Part shown: positions 12,301 through 21,558 of the stretch, piece by piece
Layout: each line of letters starts with the position of its first letter
How positions within the stretch are numbered: position 1 is the stretch's first letter
Assembly: GCA_024516035.1 (NCBI GenBank)
Contig: CM044961.1
Span: 34,448,953 to 34,512,952 of the forward strand
Source of the DNA: Bactericera cockerelli
Taxonomy: Eukaryota > Arthropoda > Insecta > Hemiptera > Triozidae
DNA: 64,000 bases
Reading direction: 5' to 3'
Program-made: the position numbers and the translations under genes
The notes under the pieces: generated by a model
What the model saw: only the letters and a program-made list of their open reading frames with translations
Told to the model about the DNA's origin: nothing
Databases searched by the model: none

Positions 12301-12468
12301 TTATAGGTACTCTCTGAGTGTCTCATTTTAATGAGACATGAAGATTTTTTTTTGTTTGAAAATTAACTGATAACTTTGTCTTCTGTTTTGATTCACAGCA
12401 ACCCAATTGTGCCGTGCGCAAGATTGAAATCCGATTTCGACGCCATTCTAAACCAATTTCAAGAATAA
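3199..12468 (+). CDS. Animal haem peroxidase (peroxinectin/chorion-peroxidase-like), 3' part of gene, 8 exons
   Basis: Eight exons (3199-3382, 4517-4720, 5286-5436, 7649-7808, 8882-9070, 10533-10737, 11807-11912, 12399-12468) join in one frame with AG/GT borders and give 422 residues ending in TAA. Numbered from the first visible residue, the protein shows STHFIDVSFMYGS, the catalytic-Arg segment AGDVRVNQ (Arg65), HITYNEWLPILIG, the proximal haem ligand His172 in FRGLHSLIP, DIQRGRDFGL and the closing NPIVPC. These are hallmarks of the myeloperoxidase/peroxinectin superfamily, secreted enzymes that use hydrogen peroxide to oxidise phenols or halides, for example in chorion or cuticle cross-linking or immunity. 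The signal peptide, propeptide and distal His would be encoded left of the window. The position that in mammalian peroxidases is the haem-linking Glu is Gln68 here. Which peroxidase subfamily it belongs to cannot be decided from this part. Confidence 0.92.
3407..3547 (+). repeat. SINE-A copy
   Basis: Near-complete head and body; begins 24 bases after the donor of the first visible peroxidase exon. Confidence 0.8.
3588..3680 (-). repeat. SINE-F copy
   Basis: Head reads tccgtggctcagtggtcaag with box B ggttgcgcgttcgaatccc; family shared with 29476, 54878 and 56689. Confidence 0.75.
3711..3802 (-). repeat. SINE-C head fragment
   Basis: Only the tRNA-like head, with an anticodon-region insertion; matches gtcccggtagctcagt/ggttcgaaacccagcc. 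Confidence 0.7.
3850..4505 (+). repeat. Degenerate 20-30-bp tandem repeat split by a SINE
   Basis: Repeats of ctctataaatcattgctgatcc at 3850-4036 and 4245-4505 are separated by a SINE-B copy (4037-4241), so the SINE landed in an existing array. The array runs up to the acceptor of peroxidase exon 2. Confidence 0.75.
4037..4241 (-). repeat. SINE-B copy
   Basis: tRNA-like head tgcactggtagtcaagtggt with box B ggttcgaatcccacccagtg and body ccacataataataagactct, ending in gtggttaccttccactaaag. About eleven copies occur in the window. Confidence 0.8.
4517..4720 (+). CDS. Peroxidase exon 2: catalytic Arg segment
   Basis: Acceptor catccccag, donor GTGCGT. It encodes GDVRVNQ followed by a VWLRLHNYIADKL helix (REHNR in most relatives) and ends in HITYNEWLPILIG. 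It is GC-rich against AT-rich flanks and sits directly after a degenerate minisatellite. Confidence 0.92.
5286..5436 (+). CDS. Peroxidase exon 3: proximal His
   Basis: Acceptor ttttcaacag, donor GTGAGT. It encodes PEYARKAGL, a YFSGYNDQVNPS segment and FRGLHSLIPG, whose His is the proximal haem ligand in the family. A SINE starts about ten bases after the donor. Confidence 0.92.
5446..5725 (+). repeat. SINE-E copy next to a splice donor
   Basis: Head gtggcagagtgagttagcgc with box B gggttcgatccccagcgggg, body cattcttgggtgttcggggtc-like and aagatatggaaaagtcctat. It begins about ten bases past the donor of peroxidase exon 3. Confidence 0.8.
5897..6237 (+). repeat. SINE-B copy with nested repeat G
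   Basis: The head (5897-5983) and tail (6124-6237) belong to one SINE-B; 5984-6121 is a repeat-G insertion also seen alone at 48785-48910. Confidence 0.78.
6493..6613 (-). repeat. SINE-A copy, internal deletion
   Basis: Body and box B present; the D-arm part of the head is deleted between caagtccgct and actgaggtcggt. Confidence 0.75.
7052..7240 (+). repeat. SINE-B copy
   Basis: Lacks the first bases of the head; box B reads ggttcaaatcccacccagtg. Confidence 0.78.
7254..7640 (+). repeat. SINE-C copy interrupted by a retroposed insert
   Basis: Head gtcccccggtagctcagtgg with box B gcgggttcgaaacccagccg. The halves 7254-7414 and 7578-7640 are contiguous in other copies. It ends in ATT repeats just before peroxidase exon 4. 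Confidence 0.82.
7415..7577 (-). mobile_element. Retroposed 163-bp insert with poly(A) inside a SINE
   Basis: Flanked by the 9-bp direct repeat aatgatggg (7406-7414, 7578-7586). On the minus strand it ends in an A-rich tail, as expected of an RNA copied back into DNA. It splits a SINE-C copy whose two halves match other copies without a gap. The source RNA is not recognised. Confidence 0.75.
7649..7808 (+). CDS. Peroxidase exon 4
   Basis: Acceptor cttttcag, donor GTGAGG. It encodes the linker after the proximal His and ends in QDRFMTEQ, matching the family's DRFxTEE region. It follows a SINE that carries its own retroposed insertion. Confidence 0.88.
7827..8080. repeat. Repeat H copy next to peroxidase exon 4
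   Basis: Starts about 20 bases after the donor at 7809; contains tgaaagaaaaatgcgtt and cttgcttccagtttggttaa. Confidence 0.65.
8210..8412 (+). repeat. Repeat J copy
   Basis: catcatagggtggcgtcatc, ggaatgactcagcacttcta and gtttatagtcccccagcc; also at 48183-48372 and, reversed, at 58798-59165. Confidence 0.75.
8605..8815 (+). repeat. Repeat G copy
   Basis: gggttgggtggaagagattt then aataaccccgccctttaggt, T-rich body, ends in taataataataag; a few bases upstream of the region around peroxidase exon 5. Confidence 0.68.
8882..9070 (+). CDS. Peroxidase exon 5
   Basis: Acceptor ctgttccag, donor GTGAGT; exactly 63 codons. It encodes DIQRGRDFGL and YRELCGLP, both strongly conserved in animal peroxidases. 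The last 21 bases of the exon plus the donor form the first unit of a 31-bp tandem array. Confidence 0.92.
9050..9330 (+). repeat. 31-bp minisatellite copied from a splice-donor junction
   Basis: Nine units of 31 bp. Unit 1 is the last 21 bases of peroxidase exon 5 plus the donor GTGAGTGTAG. Every unit repeats the exon end and donor. Reading on past the true donor meets TGA within four codons, so only the first donor keeps the frame. Confidence 0.95.
9634..9695 (+). ncRNA. Hammerhead ribozyme, weakened copy
   Basis: The core CTGATGA (9649-9655), GAAA (9670-9673), GTC (9679-9681) and the inner stem I pairing TACCTG with CAGGTA are intact. Stem II has an A for C change leaving three pairs, and the outer stem I has lost pairing. 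Activity may be reduced. It lies in the peroxidase intron between exons 5 and 6. Confidence 0.7.
9851..10025 (+). repeat. SINE-B copy
   Basis: Short internal deletion before box B; body ends in gtggtaataat. Confidence 0.75.
10250..10510 (+). repeat. SINE-C copy, complete
   Basis: Complete head gtcccggtagctcagtggta, body with tttgggatttttaccacata and tail ending in aaggcgatattattatt; good reference copy. Confidence 0.85.
10533..10737 (+). CDS. Peroxidase exon 6
   Basis: Acceptor aatattccag, donor GTGGGT. It encodes VNDIDYYIGGLLE, a Cys-containing FRCVFAEAFYR helix and GDRYFYE, in the order seen in the family. The upstream intron ends in a SINE tail rich in ATT. Confidence 0.92.
11003..11275 (-). 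repeat. SINE-D copy
   Basis: tRNA-like head with aaggtcccggtttcgaaacc, body ataccttccggtgcgctcgt, and end gatgaatgtttcacagcc read from the other strand. Seven copies in the window. Confidence 0.78.
11807..11912 (+). CDS. Peroxidase exon 7
   Basis: Acceptor tttcttccag, donor GTAACT at 11913. It encodes QLSAIKGSFLSQ, CIGSDNI and QMQVLAFYEPSQ. An earlier GT at 11884 was considered, but only the 11912 boundary joins in frame to NPIVPC in the next exon. Confidence 0.85.
12101..12281. mobile_element. MITE, aatcctgtttcataat family
   Basis: Ends aatcctgtttcataataagg and ccagattatgaaacaggatt are inverted repeats of about 22 bp. The same terminal motif recurs at 41304, 52598 and 56278. It lies in the last peroxidase intron. 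Confidence 0.7.
12399..12468 (+). CDS. Peroxidase terminal exon
   Basis: Acceptor gattcacag. It completes a Ser codon and encodes NPIVPC, the usual C-terminal signature, then a short tail and TAA at 12466-12468. An AATAAA hexamer (12464-12469) overlaps the stop codon; whether it is used is unknown. Confidence 0.88.
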
Positions 12469-13060
12469 ACACTCAAAATAACTACCAACGGCACCGGTGG
12501 TTCTGTTCAAACTTGGGTATTGCTTGGTCATGAAATACCTACGAATTGCTTACGTGAATGAGTCCTAGTTCGTCATTTCACTCTCGAATCCCCGATTATC
12601 GCTTTTAAACGTCGAAACAGCACGAACGACAGGTGTAAGACCTAGTTAAAGTGCTTCAAGAGAAAAAAAAAAAACGTCGAAATTCGTTCAAATAACCTAC
12701 CAATCAGAGTGCGTTTGTTGTCTAGCCAAATAACCCATCAATCAGAGTGCAGTTGGCAGAAAAATTGGACAGAAATATCGCACTAATGGACAGAAATATC
12801 GCACGAATGGACTGAAATATCGAACTGATGGACAGAAATATTGCACTCATTGACAGAAATATCGCACTAATAGACTGAAATATTGCACCTACTCTGTGTT
12901 TTAATGTAGTAATTTGTGTACATATTTTAGACATTCAAAACATACAAAATGCATAGTATTTTAAACAACACTACACATTACACACACAGGACATGGAAGG
13001 AGCCCAGAATATTTCTTCTGGGTGTCTAGACTCTCTAGTGGGGTTAATACCCCCATCAAA
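12469..13060. other. Spacer after peroxidase
   Basis: Contains the probable 3' UTR, a short tandem repeat and two small hairpins (near 12995 and 13030-13065); no coding signal. Confidence 0.5.
12765..12895 (+). repeat. Short tandem repeat gacagaaatatcgcact
   Basis: Six degenerate units of about 21-24 bp 300 bases after the peroxidase stop. Confidence 0.78.
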
Positions 13061-13078
13061 TAGAGAGGTTAGTTGATG

Positions 13079-13160
13079 ACATGGATATTCAGAACTATTA
13101 CCTGCTGATGAGAGCAAATAAGCTCGAAACAGCTGTCCAGGTATGTTCTGATATTCATGT
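13079..13160 (+). ncRNA. Hammerhead self-cleaving ribozyme, type I
   Basis: The core CTGATGA lies at 13105-13111. Stem II is GAGC (13112-13115) with GCTC (13122-13125) around loop AAATAA. GAAA is at 13126-13129. Stem III is a minimal self-complementary ACAGCTGT (13129-13136), and cleavage would follow C13137 of GTC. Stem I pairs TACCTG (13099-13104) with CAGGTA (13138-13143), then CAGAAC (13090-13095) with GTTCTG (13145-13150) across a small TAT/T internal loop, and a further ten pairs with one G-U extend to 13079 and 13160. All conserved core bases are present. Hammerheads with very short stem III are known from Penelope-like elements and retrozymes. Confidence 0.88.
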
Positions 13161-13527
13161 ACGTCTAGTACAACTTCTTACTTTTCTGTTTATATTGATT
13201 ATACTGAATCCTTCCACCACCATGACACAACCATCATTGACACGGAAAGTAAGACGTATTGTATTTTAACAACTAGCATTCATAGACATATTTAGACAAT
13301 ATTGTCACGGAAGTTTTAGGAAGGGCAAAGAATAGTCCTTATACTTTATTTCTGGTGACTTTTCTTAAATATGTAAATAAAAAATTCTATGATCTGGGTC
13401 CTTTATTGCACCCCATTTCTCTCACTTTTCACTTTCAAATACGTATTATAATGGCAGCAGACGTCTGCTGCCATTATAATCAGTCATAATATTTATTAAT
13501 TTAAAAAGTTATCATATTAAATTTGTC

Positions 13528-13637
13528 TTAATCACTTTCTTGATGTAAAGGCTACTGAAACTTTTAACTAAATCTCTGCTGAACTTGAGACTTGAGCCAC
13601 CGACCTCCGGATTATCGATCTATCTACTGCGGTCGGC
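13528..13637 (-). repeat. SINE-A copy, diverged
   Basis: Old copy with many substitutions; ends at tactgcggtcgg. Confidence 0.65.
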
Positions 13638-13844
13638 CATAATATTTATTATTAATTATGTAATAGATATAAACTTTTTTTAATTTCTTGTTCCTAATTC
13701 TTTTTCCCACATTTAATGTTCATAAAATACTACTATCTGGCACCGATTAAAGTTTAACAAAGTGATATACAATTAAATAAAAACCTTTGTTGATAATTAA
13801 TCCATGTACAATTTTATTTGTAGATCTCGTTTTTTTTTTTTTAC

Positions 13845-14460
13845 TTTCCTTATCCTATAATAAGGAAAGTATTGTATTCGTCGAAAATTTGACCTACCCA
13901 GCTTTTCACATTTCTGGACGAATCATAGCCTCAGGATACCAAAAAAGTGGTTTTCAGCCATTGGTCCGTGCGTCTGTCTGTGTGTGTGTCTGTGTGTGTG
14001 TCTGTGTGTGTGTCTGTGTGTGTGTGTGTGTGTGAACAGGATATCTCAAGAACGGTAAGAGCTAGAGACTTGAAATTTGGTATGGTAATTAATTTTATAC
14101 ACCAGACGAACCATGAAACTTTTGGTTGAAATCGGCCGCATTCTGCGGCCGCAGGGCCGCAAATATTGGCCGCAAGCACCGCTTCTTTGAATTGGTTAAA
14201 GATACAAAAAAAGTTAGAGATCAACATTTTCTCAGATTAAAAAAATAATAGGGGTTCACTCTGATGATTTTTTTGATATCTTTAACTTTTTGGAAACCGG
14301 CCCCAATTTACCGGTATTGTAGGGGGACCCGATTGGACTAACTTTTTTATTATTCATCCTAGATGGGGGTTGTGACATATCAAATTAAATGATTTTGAAG
14401 TGATGATCACGAATTTGGCATTGATTTTTAGTTATCTGTTACCGTTCAGTCACCAGTGGC
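13845..14460 (+). repeat. Dispersed repeat with GT microsatellite
   Basis: Begins tttactttccttatcctata with a short hairpin (ccttat/ataagg), holds ctgtgtgt/gtgtgt repeats at 13976-14035, then aagaacggtaagagctagag. A fragment of the same start recurs at 54172-54262. Type unassigned. Confidence 0.6.
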
Positions 14461-15784
14461 GGAATTCGACTCCTTTTTGGGAGATAAGGAAAGTCGTGTG
14501 ATGTTTACACCAGATTTTTTTGAATTATATTTTATCAGCAGGACGGATCATCTCCAAAAAAAATTTAATGTTACATATTTTATTAACCTGTACATCGTAA
14601 CGGGAATAAAGGGTATAGCCATGCAGATCAGTGCAGTAGTAAAGCCTTTTCTTTTTCTTTTCTTTTTTGATTACCTAAAACTTCAAGTATTTATCAACTA
14701 AACATACAAAAACATTTCCTATTCAAAAATCTTTGACTAGGGTACGCTAAAAAGGAACAAGACCTGGTGTCTCGCTAGAGAACTATGAAGCTCACGAATA
14801 GCTCAGTGGTTAATCACTCGCTTGCCAGGTACTGGGTTCGAACCCCCGCGCCGACAAAAATTTGTATTCAAAATTTGATTACAGTTGTTTGTAAGGGATA
14901 CCTTCCGGTGCGCTCGTGTTCATCCAGCACCTAAATGGGAAGTATTGTGTCACTTATTTATTTATTTTATTTATTTACATTTTATTAATTGGTCATATTA
15001 TATACAACACAAATAATTACAAATTAATATTCAATAGAAGAAGAAAAAAATAAAGAAAAAATAAATAAATAGATACATAATATATTTCCTAACTAAAGGG
15101 CGGGGTTATTTATTGCCTTTGGCAATCTCTTCCACCCAACACTTCTCGCCCATCAGAGGGGAGGCACACTATGGGATGGGGAGGCTACAACACAGACCAC
15201 AAGCGTCTACAGTAGCTCCTGTTTCATAGCTACGAAAAAAAAGTGAAACACTCATCTTTAAATAAATAAAAAAGACTAGCCAACCCTAACAAGTAAGGCC
15301 AGCTTGCAGTTAGTTCCCCAAGGGTTCAATGGCTTTAAACTTCTAGCACATAATATATGTTATACACGGTCCCTAGTGACAAGGAAATATGGGTTTTTTG
15401 TCTGGGGGACCGCATGTTGCACATACCTATGCTAGACAGTGATTTTGAGGAAAATACCCTTGGTCCCCAGGGCAAGTTTCATAAAAATGGCTTGGTAGGC
15501 AAAGGGTTAAGGAATTTCGTTATGCTAAGCTACCCATTAAAGTTGAGACACAAAGAAACTGTCTGCGTACATAGGTACATAGAAATTGAATAGCCAGTGT
15601 CAATGTCTTGTTTAATACACTGATATGAATATGAAAAGTTCGATATATTTAATGGTCCCATTTATAATCAGTCAAGCAGCCAAAAAGGTACCCCGCCACC
15701 AGATTTTTCCTGAATAAGGTACAATGTACATTGTACTTTCTAATTTAATATTTGTTTATAAATAAAACATAATTTTCAATATGT
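14461..15784. other. Spacer with SINE-D/G composite
   Basis: Apart from the nested SINE at 14793-15262 nothing recognisable; 15300-15780 is AT-rich and unassigned. Confidence 0.5.
14793..15262 (+). repeat. SINE-D copy with nested repeat G
   Basis: SINE-D (14793-14958 and 15141-15262) is split at gtcactt by a repeat-G insertion (14959-15140), with cactt present on both sides. Confidence 0.78.
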
Positions 15785-15967
15785 TTTATTTATAAACTAG
15801 CGGGTTACACCCGCCGCTTCGCCAGCCCATCAAACACACACAACGCACACACAACCCACCCACACACACCATCCCACACACACACATCCCCACACACACA
15901 CATCCACACACACCACACCACACACACACACACACACACACACCACACACCACCACACCACACACAC

Positions 15968-15998
<31 letters not shown>

Positions 15999-16840
15999 CA
16001 CACACACACACCACACACACACACACACACCACACACACACACACACACACCACACACACACACCACACACACACACCACACACACCACACACACACACC
16101 ACACACACCACACACACACACCACACACACACCACACACACACCAACACACACACCACACCAACACACACACACACCACACACCACACACACACACCAAA
16201 ACACCACACACACACACAAAATGTCATTTAGGTTTGAAAAAAAACCTGAATATTTTTTGTCGCCCATCTATTTTCTGGCCTTCCCCGGCGTAGCTCAAGA
16301 ATGGCTCATCAGAATTTCGCGATCAATATGTCAAATGAAAGCCTAAACCCTTGCCTAAAACTTTCTCGCTCTGAGTTGATAGGTCGTCACTTCAAATTTC
16401 GAGAAAAAATGTCATTTAGGTCAAAAAACGTGAATATTTTACATGTTACCCATCCATTTTTTTACCTTACCCGGCGTAGCTCAAGAACGGCTCATCAGAA
16501 ATTCGCGATCGATATGTCAATTGAAAACTCAAGCCCTTGCCTAAAACTTTCTCGCTTTGAGTTGATAGGTCGTCGCGACAAATTTCGAGAAAAAATGTCA
16601 TTTATGTCAAAAAACGTGCATTTTTTTTGCGTCACCCATCTATTTTTTATCCTTACTCATTGTAGCTTAACCTCAGGGAGATATAATCTAGCCTAGAAGA
16701 ATTTCCTGATCCAAGCGGACCTATGTGCAAAATTTCAGGTTTCTCGGTCAAACGGTGTGGATTTGTATAAAGAACATACATACATACACACACACACACA
16801 TACATACAGACAGCTTTCTTTTATAGATATAGATATGTAA
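15785..16840 (+). repeat. Interspersed element with huge CA tract and 186-bp repeats
   Basis: It begins with taaactagcgggttacaccc, then an almost pure CA/CCACAC tract (15830-16220). About 2.6 copies of a 186-bp unit follow (ggcgtagct at 16287, 16473 and near 16660). It ends in a (CA)n/tacatacaga tail and tagatatagata. Ends of this kind are common in insect dispersed repeats. Confidence 0.7.
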
Positions 16841-16860
16841 GTTTACTTTCATTAAATTAT

Positions 16861-16920
16861 ATCTGAGCGCACGGCAGTGCGCCAGGCCAAGTTCCAGCAA
16901 GCACGGCAGTGTATCTTTAC
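16861..16920 (+). repeat. 60-bp terminal inverted repeat, left end
   Basis: This 60-bp segment, starting atctgagcgcacggcagtgc, is the exact reverse complement of 51950-52009. The two mark opposite ends of copies of one transposon family. Confidence 0.85.
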
Positions 16921-17049
16921 ACGAACCGATTCACCCGGTTTTTCACACCCTCATATCTTCGGTTCAATTGATCATAGAGATATGAAATTTTGAACAGAGA
17001 TTGTCCTAATATCATTAAAAAGACATTGAAAATTTTCCCTATTACCTAA

Positions 17050-17700
17050 AAGGCTGAAATTTTGCATACTGGTAGGGTTTATTGTAAAAATAATGGGAAA
17101 AATCTGAAAACTGAAACTTTCGCACTTATTTTGTTGTTAAACAGTGTCATTTTAGGGAGGAAGTATACTCGATTATGTATAAAAATTATGAGGCACTTCC
17201 CTACTACCTAAAAAGCTGAAATTTTGCATACTGGTAGGGTTTACTGTAAAAGTACTAGGAAAAATCTGAAAACTGGAACTTTCGCACTTATCATCCTGTT
17301 ACAAGGTGTCGTTTTAGGGAGGAAGTATACTCGATTATGCATATAAATTATGAGGCACTTCTATACTACCTAGAAAGCTGAAATTTTGCATGGTGCTAGG
17401 GTTCATTGTAAAAGTACAGGGAAAAATCTGAAAACTGGAACTTTCGTACTTATCTTGCTGTTAAATGGTGCCATTTTAGGGAGGAAGTATACTCGATTGT
17501 GCATATAAATTATGAGGCACTTCCCTATTACCTACAATAATGAAATTTTGCATTATGCTCGGGTTTATTGTAAAAATACAGAGAAAAATCTGAAAACTGG
17601 AACTTTCGCACTTAGCATCCTGTTAAACGGTGTTGTTTTAGGGAGGTAGTATACTCGATTATGGCTCTAAATTATGAGGCACTTGCCTACTACCTAAGAA
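17050..17700 (+). repeat. 162-bp tandem array, about four units
   Basis: The landmark gaggcactt(c/g) recurs at about 17190, 17352, 17513 and 17676. Each unit carries ttttagggaggaagtatact and gaaattttgcat. Probably internal sequence of the element whose end is at 16861. Confidence 0.85.
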
Positions 17701-17974
17701 GGTGAAATTTTGTATGGTGGTAGGGTTTACTGTAAAAATACAGGAACTTTTGCACTAATTCCCCTGTTAACGGTGTCGTTTTAGGGAGCATATTAAACTG
17801 AAGAATCCTGAATTTTTTCATAAAAAAAATTAAACTGAGGTGAAATTTTGTATGGTGGTAGGGTTTACTGTAAAAATACAGGAACTTTTGCACTAATTCC
17901 CCTGTTAACGGTGTCGTTTTAGGGAGCATATTAAACTGAAGAATCCTGAATTTTTTCATAAAAAAAATTAAACT
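17700..17974 (+). repeat. 138-bp direct duplication
   Basis: Two essentially identical copies start at 17700 and 17838, each ending cataaaaaaaattaaactg. The high identity implies a recent duplication. Confidence 0.9.
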
Positions 17975-18029
17975 GCATGTGCTGAGCTGTGCATGTTTGT
18001 GAAACGAAACATTTACAAAAAGTAATGAT

Positions 18030-18505
18030 ATCCCACAAAAAACTACCGTTAAAAAAAGGGCCAAGTTCCAGAACTCCTATCCAAAAAGGTTTCGCCAATG
18101 AATGCAGTGATATCTTGTTTACGGCCAAGTTATCTTGGTACTTAACTTTCTTTTATTAAAACCCGTTTTCTGAGTTCCTCATTTTGTATGTTTTTAACTG
18201 TAAACTATCCTCTAACTTGGCCAGTTTCGCTCCTTGTGATTTTTATATTTTCATTTTGTACCTATACATAATATAGTCGTAATATTCCATACAACCGATG
18301 GCATAAAACTGGCCAACTTAGAGGATAGTTTGTAGTTAATAACATACAAAATGAGGAACTCAGAAAACGGGTTTTAATAAAAGAAATAGTTTAGTACCAA
18401 GATAACTTGGCCGTAAACAAGATATCACTGCATTCATTGGCGAAACCTTTTTGGATAGGAGTTCTGGAACTTGGCCCTTTTTTTAACGGTAGTTTTTTTG
18501 GGATG
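18030..18505. repeat. Long palindrome (foldback), arms about 195 bp
   Basis: The left arm 18030-18225 pairs with the right arm 18305-18500 almost perfectly, around a loop of about 75 bases. One arm is shared with 51757-51900, beside the right end of the 60-bp terminal-repeat family. Confidence 0.9.
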
Positions 18506-18792
18506 TATGTTTTCTCAAAAAAAAAAAAAAAAAAAACAATTTACTTTCATAAGTATTCAAAAATTTCCAAATACTTATTTTAAATGTATAAAAATGTGTT
18601 GACTGTATTAGAGACTTGAAACAATAAAATTAAAGTAGGTATCTATCGAAAAAAATCCCTGCAGGCCAGTGAATAACTTTTAATTTTATCAATGAACTAT
18701 TGTACATTATAAATCACGAAAATAAAAATCCACATCTAAATTCGCTGTCTGCTCAATTTTAGTAAAAAAAATAAAAGATATAACTTTCATGC

Positions 18793-18920
18793 TAATCACT
18801 TTCGCGATACCACAACTACTCAAACTAGCTTTACTAAATCTACGCTGAAACCGGGACTTGAACCACCGACCTCCAGGTTACAAGTCCCCCGCCTTATCGA
18901 TCAAGCTACTGAGGTCGGTA
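18793..18920 (-). repeat. SINE-A copy
   Basis: Complete, well conserved. Confidence 0.8.
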
Positions 18921-19077
18921 AAAAATAAGCAAAACACAAAGTCCTGAAGATTGTGCATATTCTACGTAGCATATCGCGGATTTGGTTTAATTGGACGAAA
19001 TTACGGCTTATTTGGCCAAAAAAATGTTTCATTGACGTAACGAATGGTTCATTGAACGAAAAAAACGTTATCATATT

Positions 19078-19213
19078 TTTGTGTTAATCACTTTCGCGAT
19101 ACCACAACTATTCAAACTCGCTTCACAAAATTTATGCTGAAACCGGGACTTGAACCACCGACCTCCAGGTTATAAGTCCGCCGCCTTACTGATCAAGCTA
19201 CTGAGGTCGGTTT
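19078..19213 (-). repeat. SINE-A copy
   Basis: Complete; only about 160 bases from the previous copy and in the same orientation. Confidence 0.8.
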
Positions 19214-20165
19214 AACGAAACAAATGTTGATGATATAGACGACATGAAAGATTATTTTTCTACCACATCACAGAGCGTGCCGATAATCTACATATTATAT
19301 TTCATGAATATTTGGAACAACGAAGATGCATCAGTTTTCCCAAGGGTTCAATGACTTCAATGGCTCGTGAAGAAGAAACCCAAGTTATCACGATGGTTCA
19401 TCACACGAATATTTGGTTCAGGAAGAGCCACCTAAAAGTGGACTAGAGACCATCACTCAGCCCCAGTTGTAGCCAAGCTCGTAACAACACCAACAACAAC
19501 AGCATGTGATACAATCAGAATATTGACAAGAGAAGAAGAGATCGGTTGGAAATGGAGATATTTGTCCTGGGGATTTTTAATTCTTTTACACTGCCTGCGA
19601 TGATGGGTTTCAAGGCTACTTTTAGGTTAAAATAGGGGATTTTTGTTCAACAAACTTGTAAACTTAGGGCGAAATTAATAGACAAAATCGATAATTTAAG
19701 TCTTTCCTTAGTTTCGGTTTTCCTCATCTAAGACAATACGCAATCTGAGACGCAGTGCCACAGAGGTAGTACAAAAACGTCTATTAATTTCGCCTTTACT
19801 TTATCAGCATGCAAAAAACTATTAAAATAATATCCGTGACTAGTTTTGAATGACCTTTCAAATTTTGAACGCCAAAAATGAATTAGTACTATGCAACAAT
19901 AGCTTCAATGAGTCGTCAAGTCATCATAAATCTAATAACTATCAGTTATCTTCTTTTTTTTATTGTGAAATTAAAAAAGGTGAGTTGACATTAAATTTAT
20001 TAGTATATAAAACAAATTTATTTTAATAAATAATTATATAACTAAAAATACTCGGTTTATATTTAAAAAATATTTATTTGCAATCCATTCAAATAATTAA
20101 ATATAGTTTGTTAAAAGTCTATTCATTTTTTTATTATTCAACTGTCTACTAAATTGCTTTGTTTT
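19214..20165. other. Spacer with one MITE
   Basis: Only the MITE at 19666-19798 was recognised; the rest is AT-rich without open frames of note. Confidence 0.5.
19666..19798. mobile_element. MITE, agggcgaaattaatagac family, copy 1
   Basis: Ends agggcgaaattaatagac and gtctattaatttcgccttt are inverted repeats; about 133 bp. Internal sequence matches 39421-39550 in opposite orientation. Confidence 0.75.
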
Positions 20166-21558
20166 TTCATTTGCAGTCTTCAAAATCACAAACGGTATTA
20201 GTCAAATCGAAATCTCCAGTCTCCAAAAATCATCAGTTCCAAATATATTCAAAATCTGCAGTCTTCAAAATCATCAGTTCCAAATAAAATCAAAATCTCC
20301 AGTTCCAAATAAAATCAAAATCTCCAGTCTTCAAAAGTATCTTCCAAATAAAATCAAAATCTCCAGTCTACAAAATCATCAGTTCCAAATAAATTCAAAA
20401 TCTGCAGTCTACAAAATCATCAGTTCCAAATAAAATCAAAATCTCCAGTCTACAAAATCATCAGTTAAAAATAAAATCAAAATCTGCAGTCTTCAAAATC
20501 ATCAGTTCCAACTCAAATCAAAATCTCCAGTCTACAAAATCATCAGTTCCAACTCAAATCAAAATCTGCAGTCTTCAAAATCATCAGTTCCAAATAAAAT
20601 CAAAATCTCCAGTCTTCAAAATCATCAGTTCCAAATAAAATCAAAATCTGCAGTCTTCAAAATCATCAGTTCCATATAAAATCAAAATTTCCAGTCTTCA
20701 AAATCATCAGTTCCAAATAAAATCAAAATCTGCAGTATTCAAAATCATCAGTTCAAAATAAAATCAAAATCTGGAGTCTTCAAAATCATCAGTTCAAAAT
20801 AAAATCAAAATCTGGAGTCTTCAAAATCATCAGTTCTAAATTAATTCAAAATCTGGAGTCTTCAAAATCATCAGTTCAAAATAAAATCAAAATCTGGAGT
20901 CTTCAAAATCATCAGTTCAAAATAAAATCAAAATCTGGAGTCTTCAAAATCATCAGTTTCAAAAATCTGCAGTCTTCAAAATCATCAGTTCCAACTAAAA
21001 TCAAAATCTCCAGTCTACAAAATCATCAGTTCCAAATAAAATCAAAATCTCCAGTCTTCAAAATCATCAGTTCCAACTCAAATCAAAATCTCCAGTCTTC
21101 AAAATCATCAGTTCAAAATAAAATCAAAATCTGCAGTCTTCAAAATCATCAGTTCCAACTAAAATCAAAATCTCCAGTCTACAAAATCATCAGTTCCAAA
21201 TAAAATCAAAATCTCCAGTCTTCAAAATCATCAGTTCCAACTCAAATCAAAATCTCCAGTCTTCAAAATCATCAGTTCAAAATAAAATCAAAATCTGCAG
21301 TCTTCAAAATCATCAGTTCAAAATAAAATCAAAATCTCCAGTCTACAAAATCATCAGTTCCAAATAAAATCAAAATCTGCAGTCTTCAAAATCATCAGTT
21401 CCAACTCAAATCAAAATCTCCAGTCTACAAAATCATCAGTTCCAAATAAAATCAAAATCTCCAGTCTACAAAATCATCAGTTCTAAATAAAATCAAAATC
21501 TCCAGTCTTCAAAATCATCAGTTCCAGCTCAAATCAAAATCTCTTCAAAATCATCAGG
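20166..21558 (+). repeat. 41-bp minisatellite, about 33 copies, with higher-order units
   Basis: The unit is built on cttcaaaatcatcagttcca and aataaaatcaaaatctccag, with variants ctccag, ctgcag, ctggag and ctac for cttc. A four-unit block of 164 bp is repeated at 20991 and 21155, showing higher-order amplification. Confidence 0.95.

Noticed and set aside
15786..16267. Three overlapping Cys/Val-rich ORFs of about 140 codons on the minus strand
   Set aside because: They are translations of a CA/TG simple repeat, open in every frame by composition.
20166..21558. CRISPR-like regular array
   Set aside because: The whole 41-bp unit is repeated with no unique spacers, there are no cas genes, and the context is a eukaryotic chromosome; it is a minisatellite.
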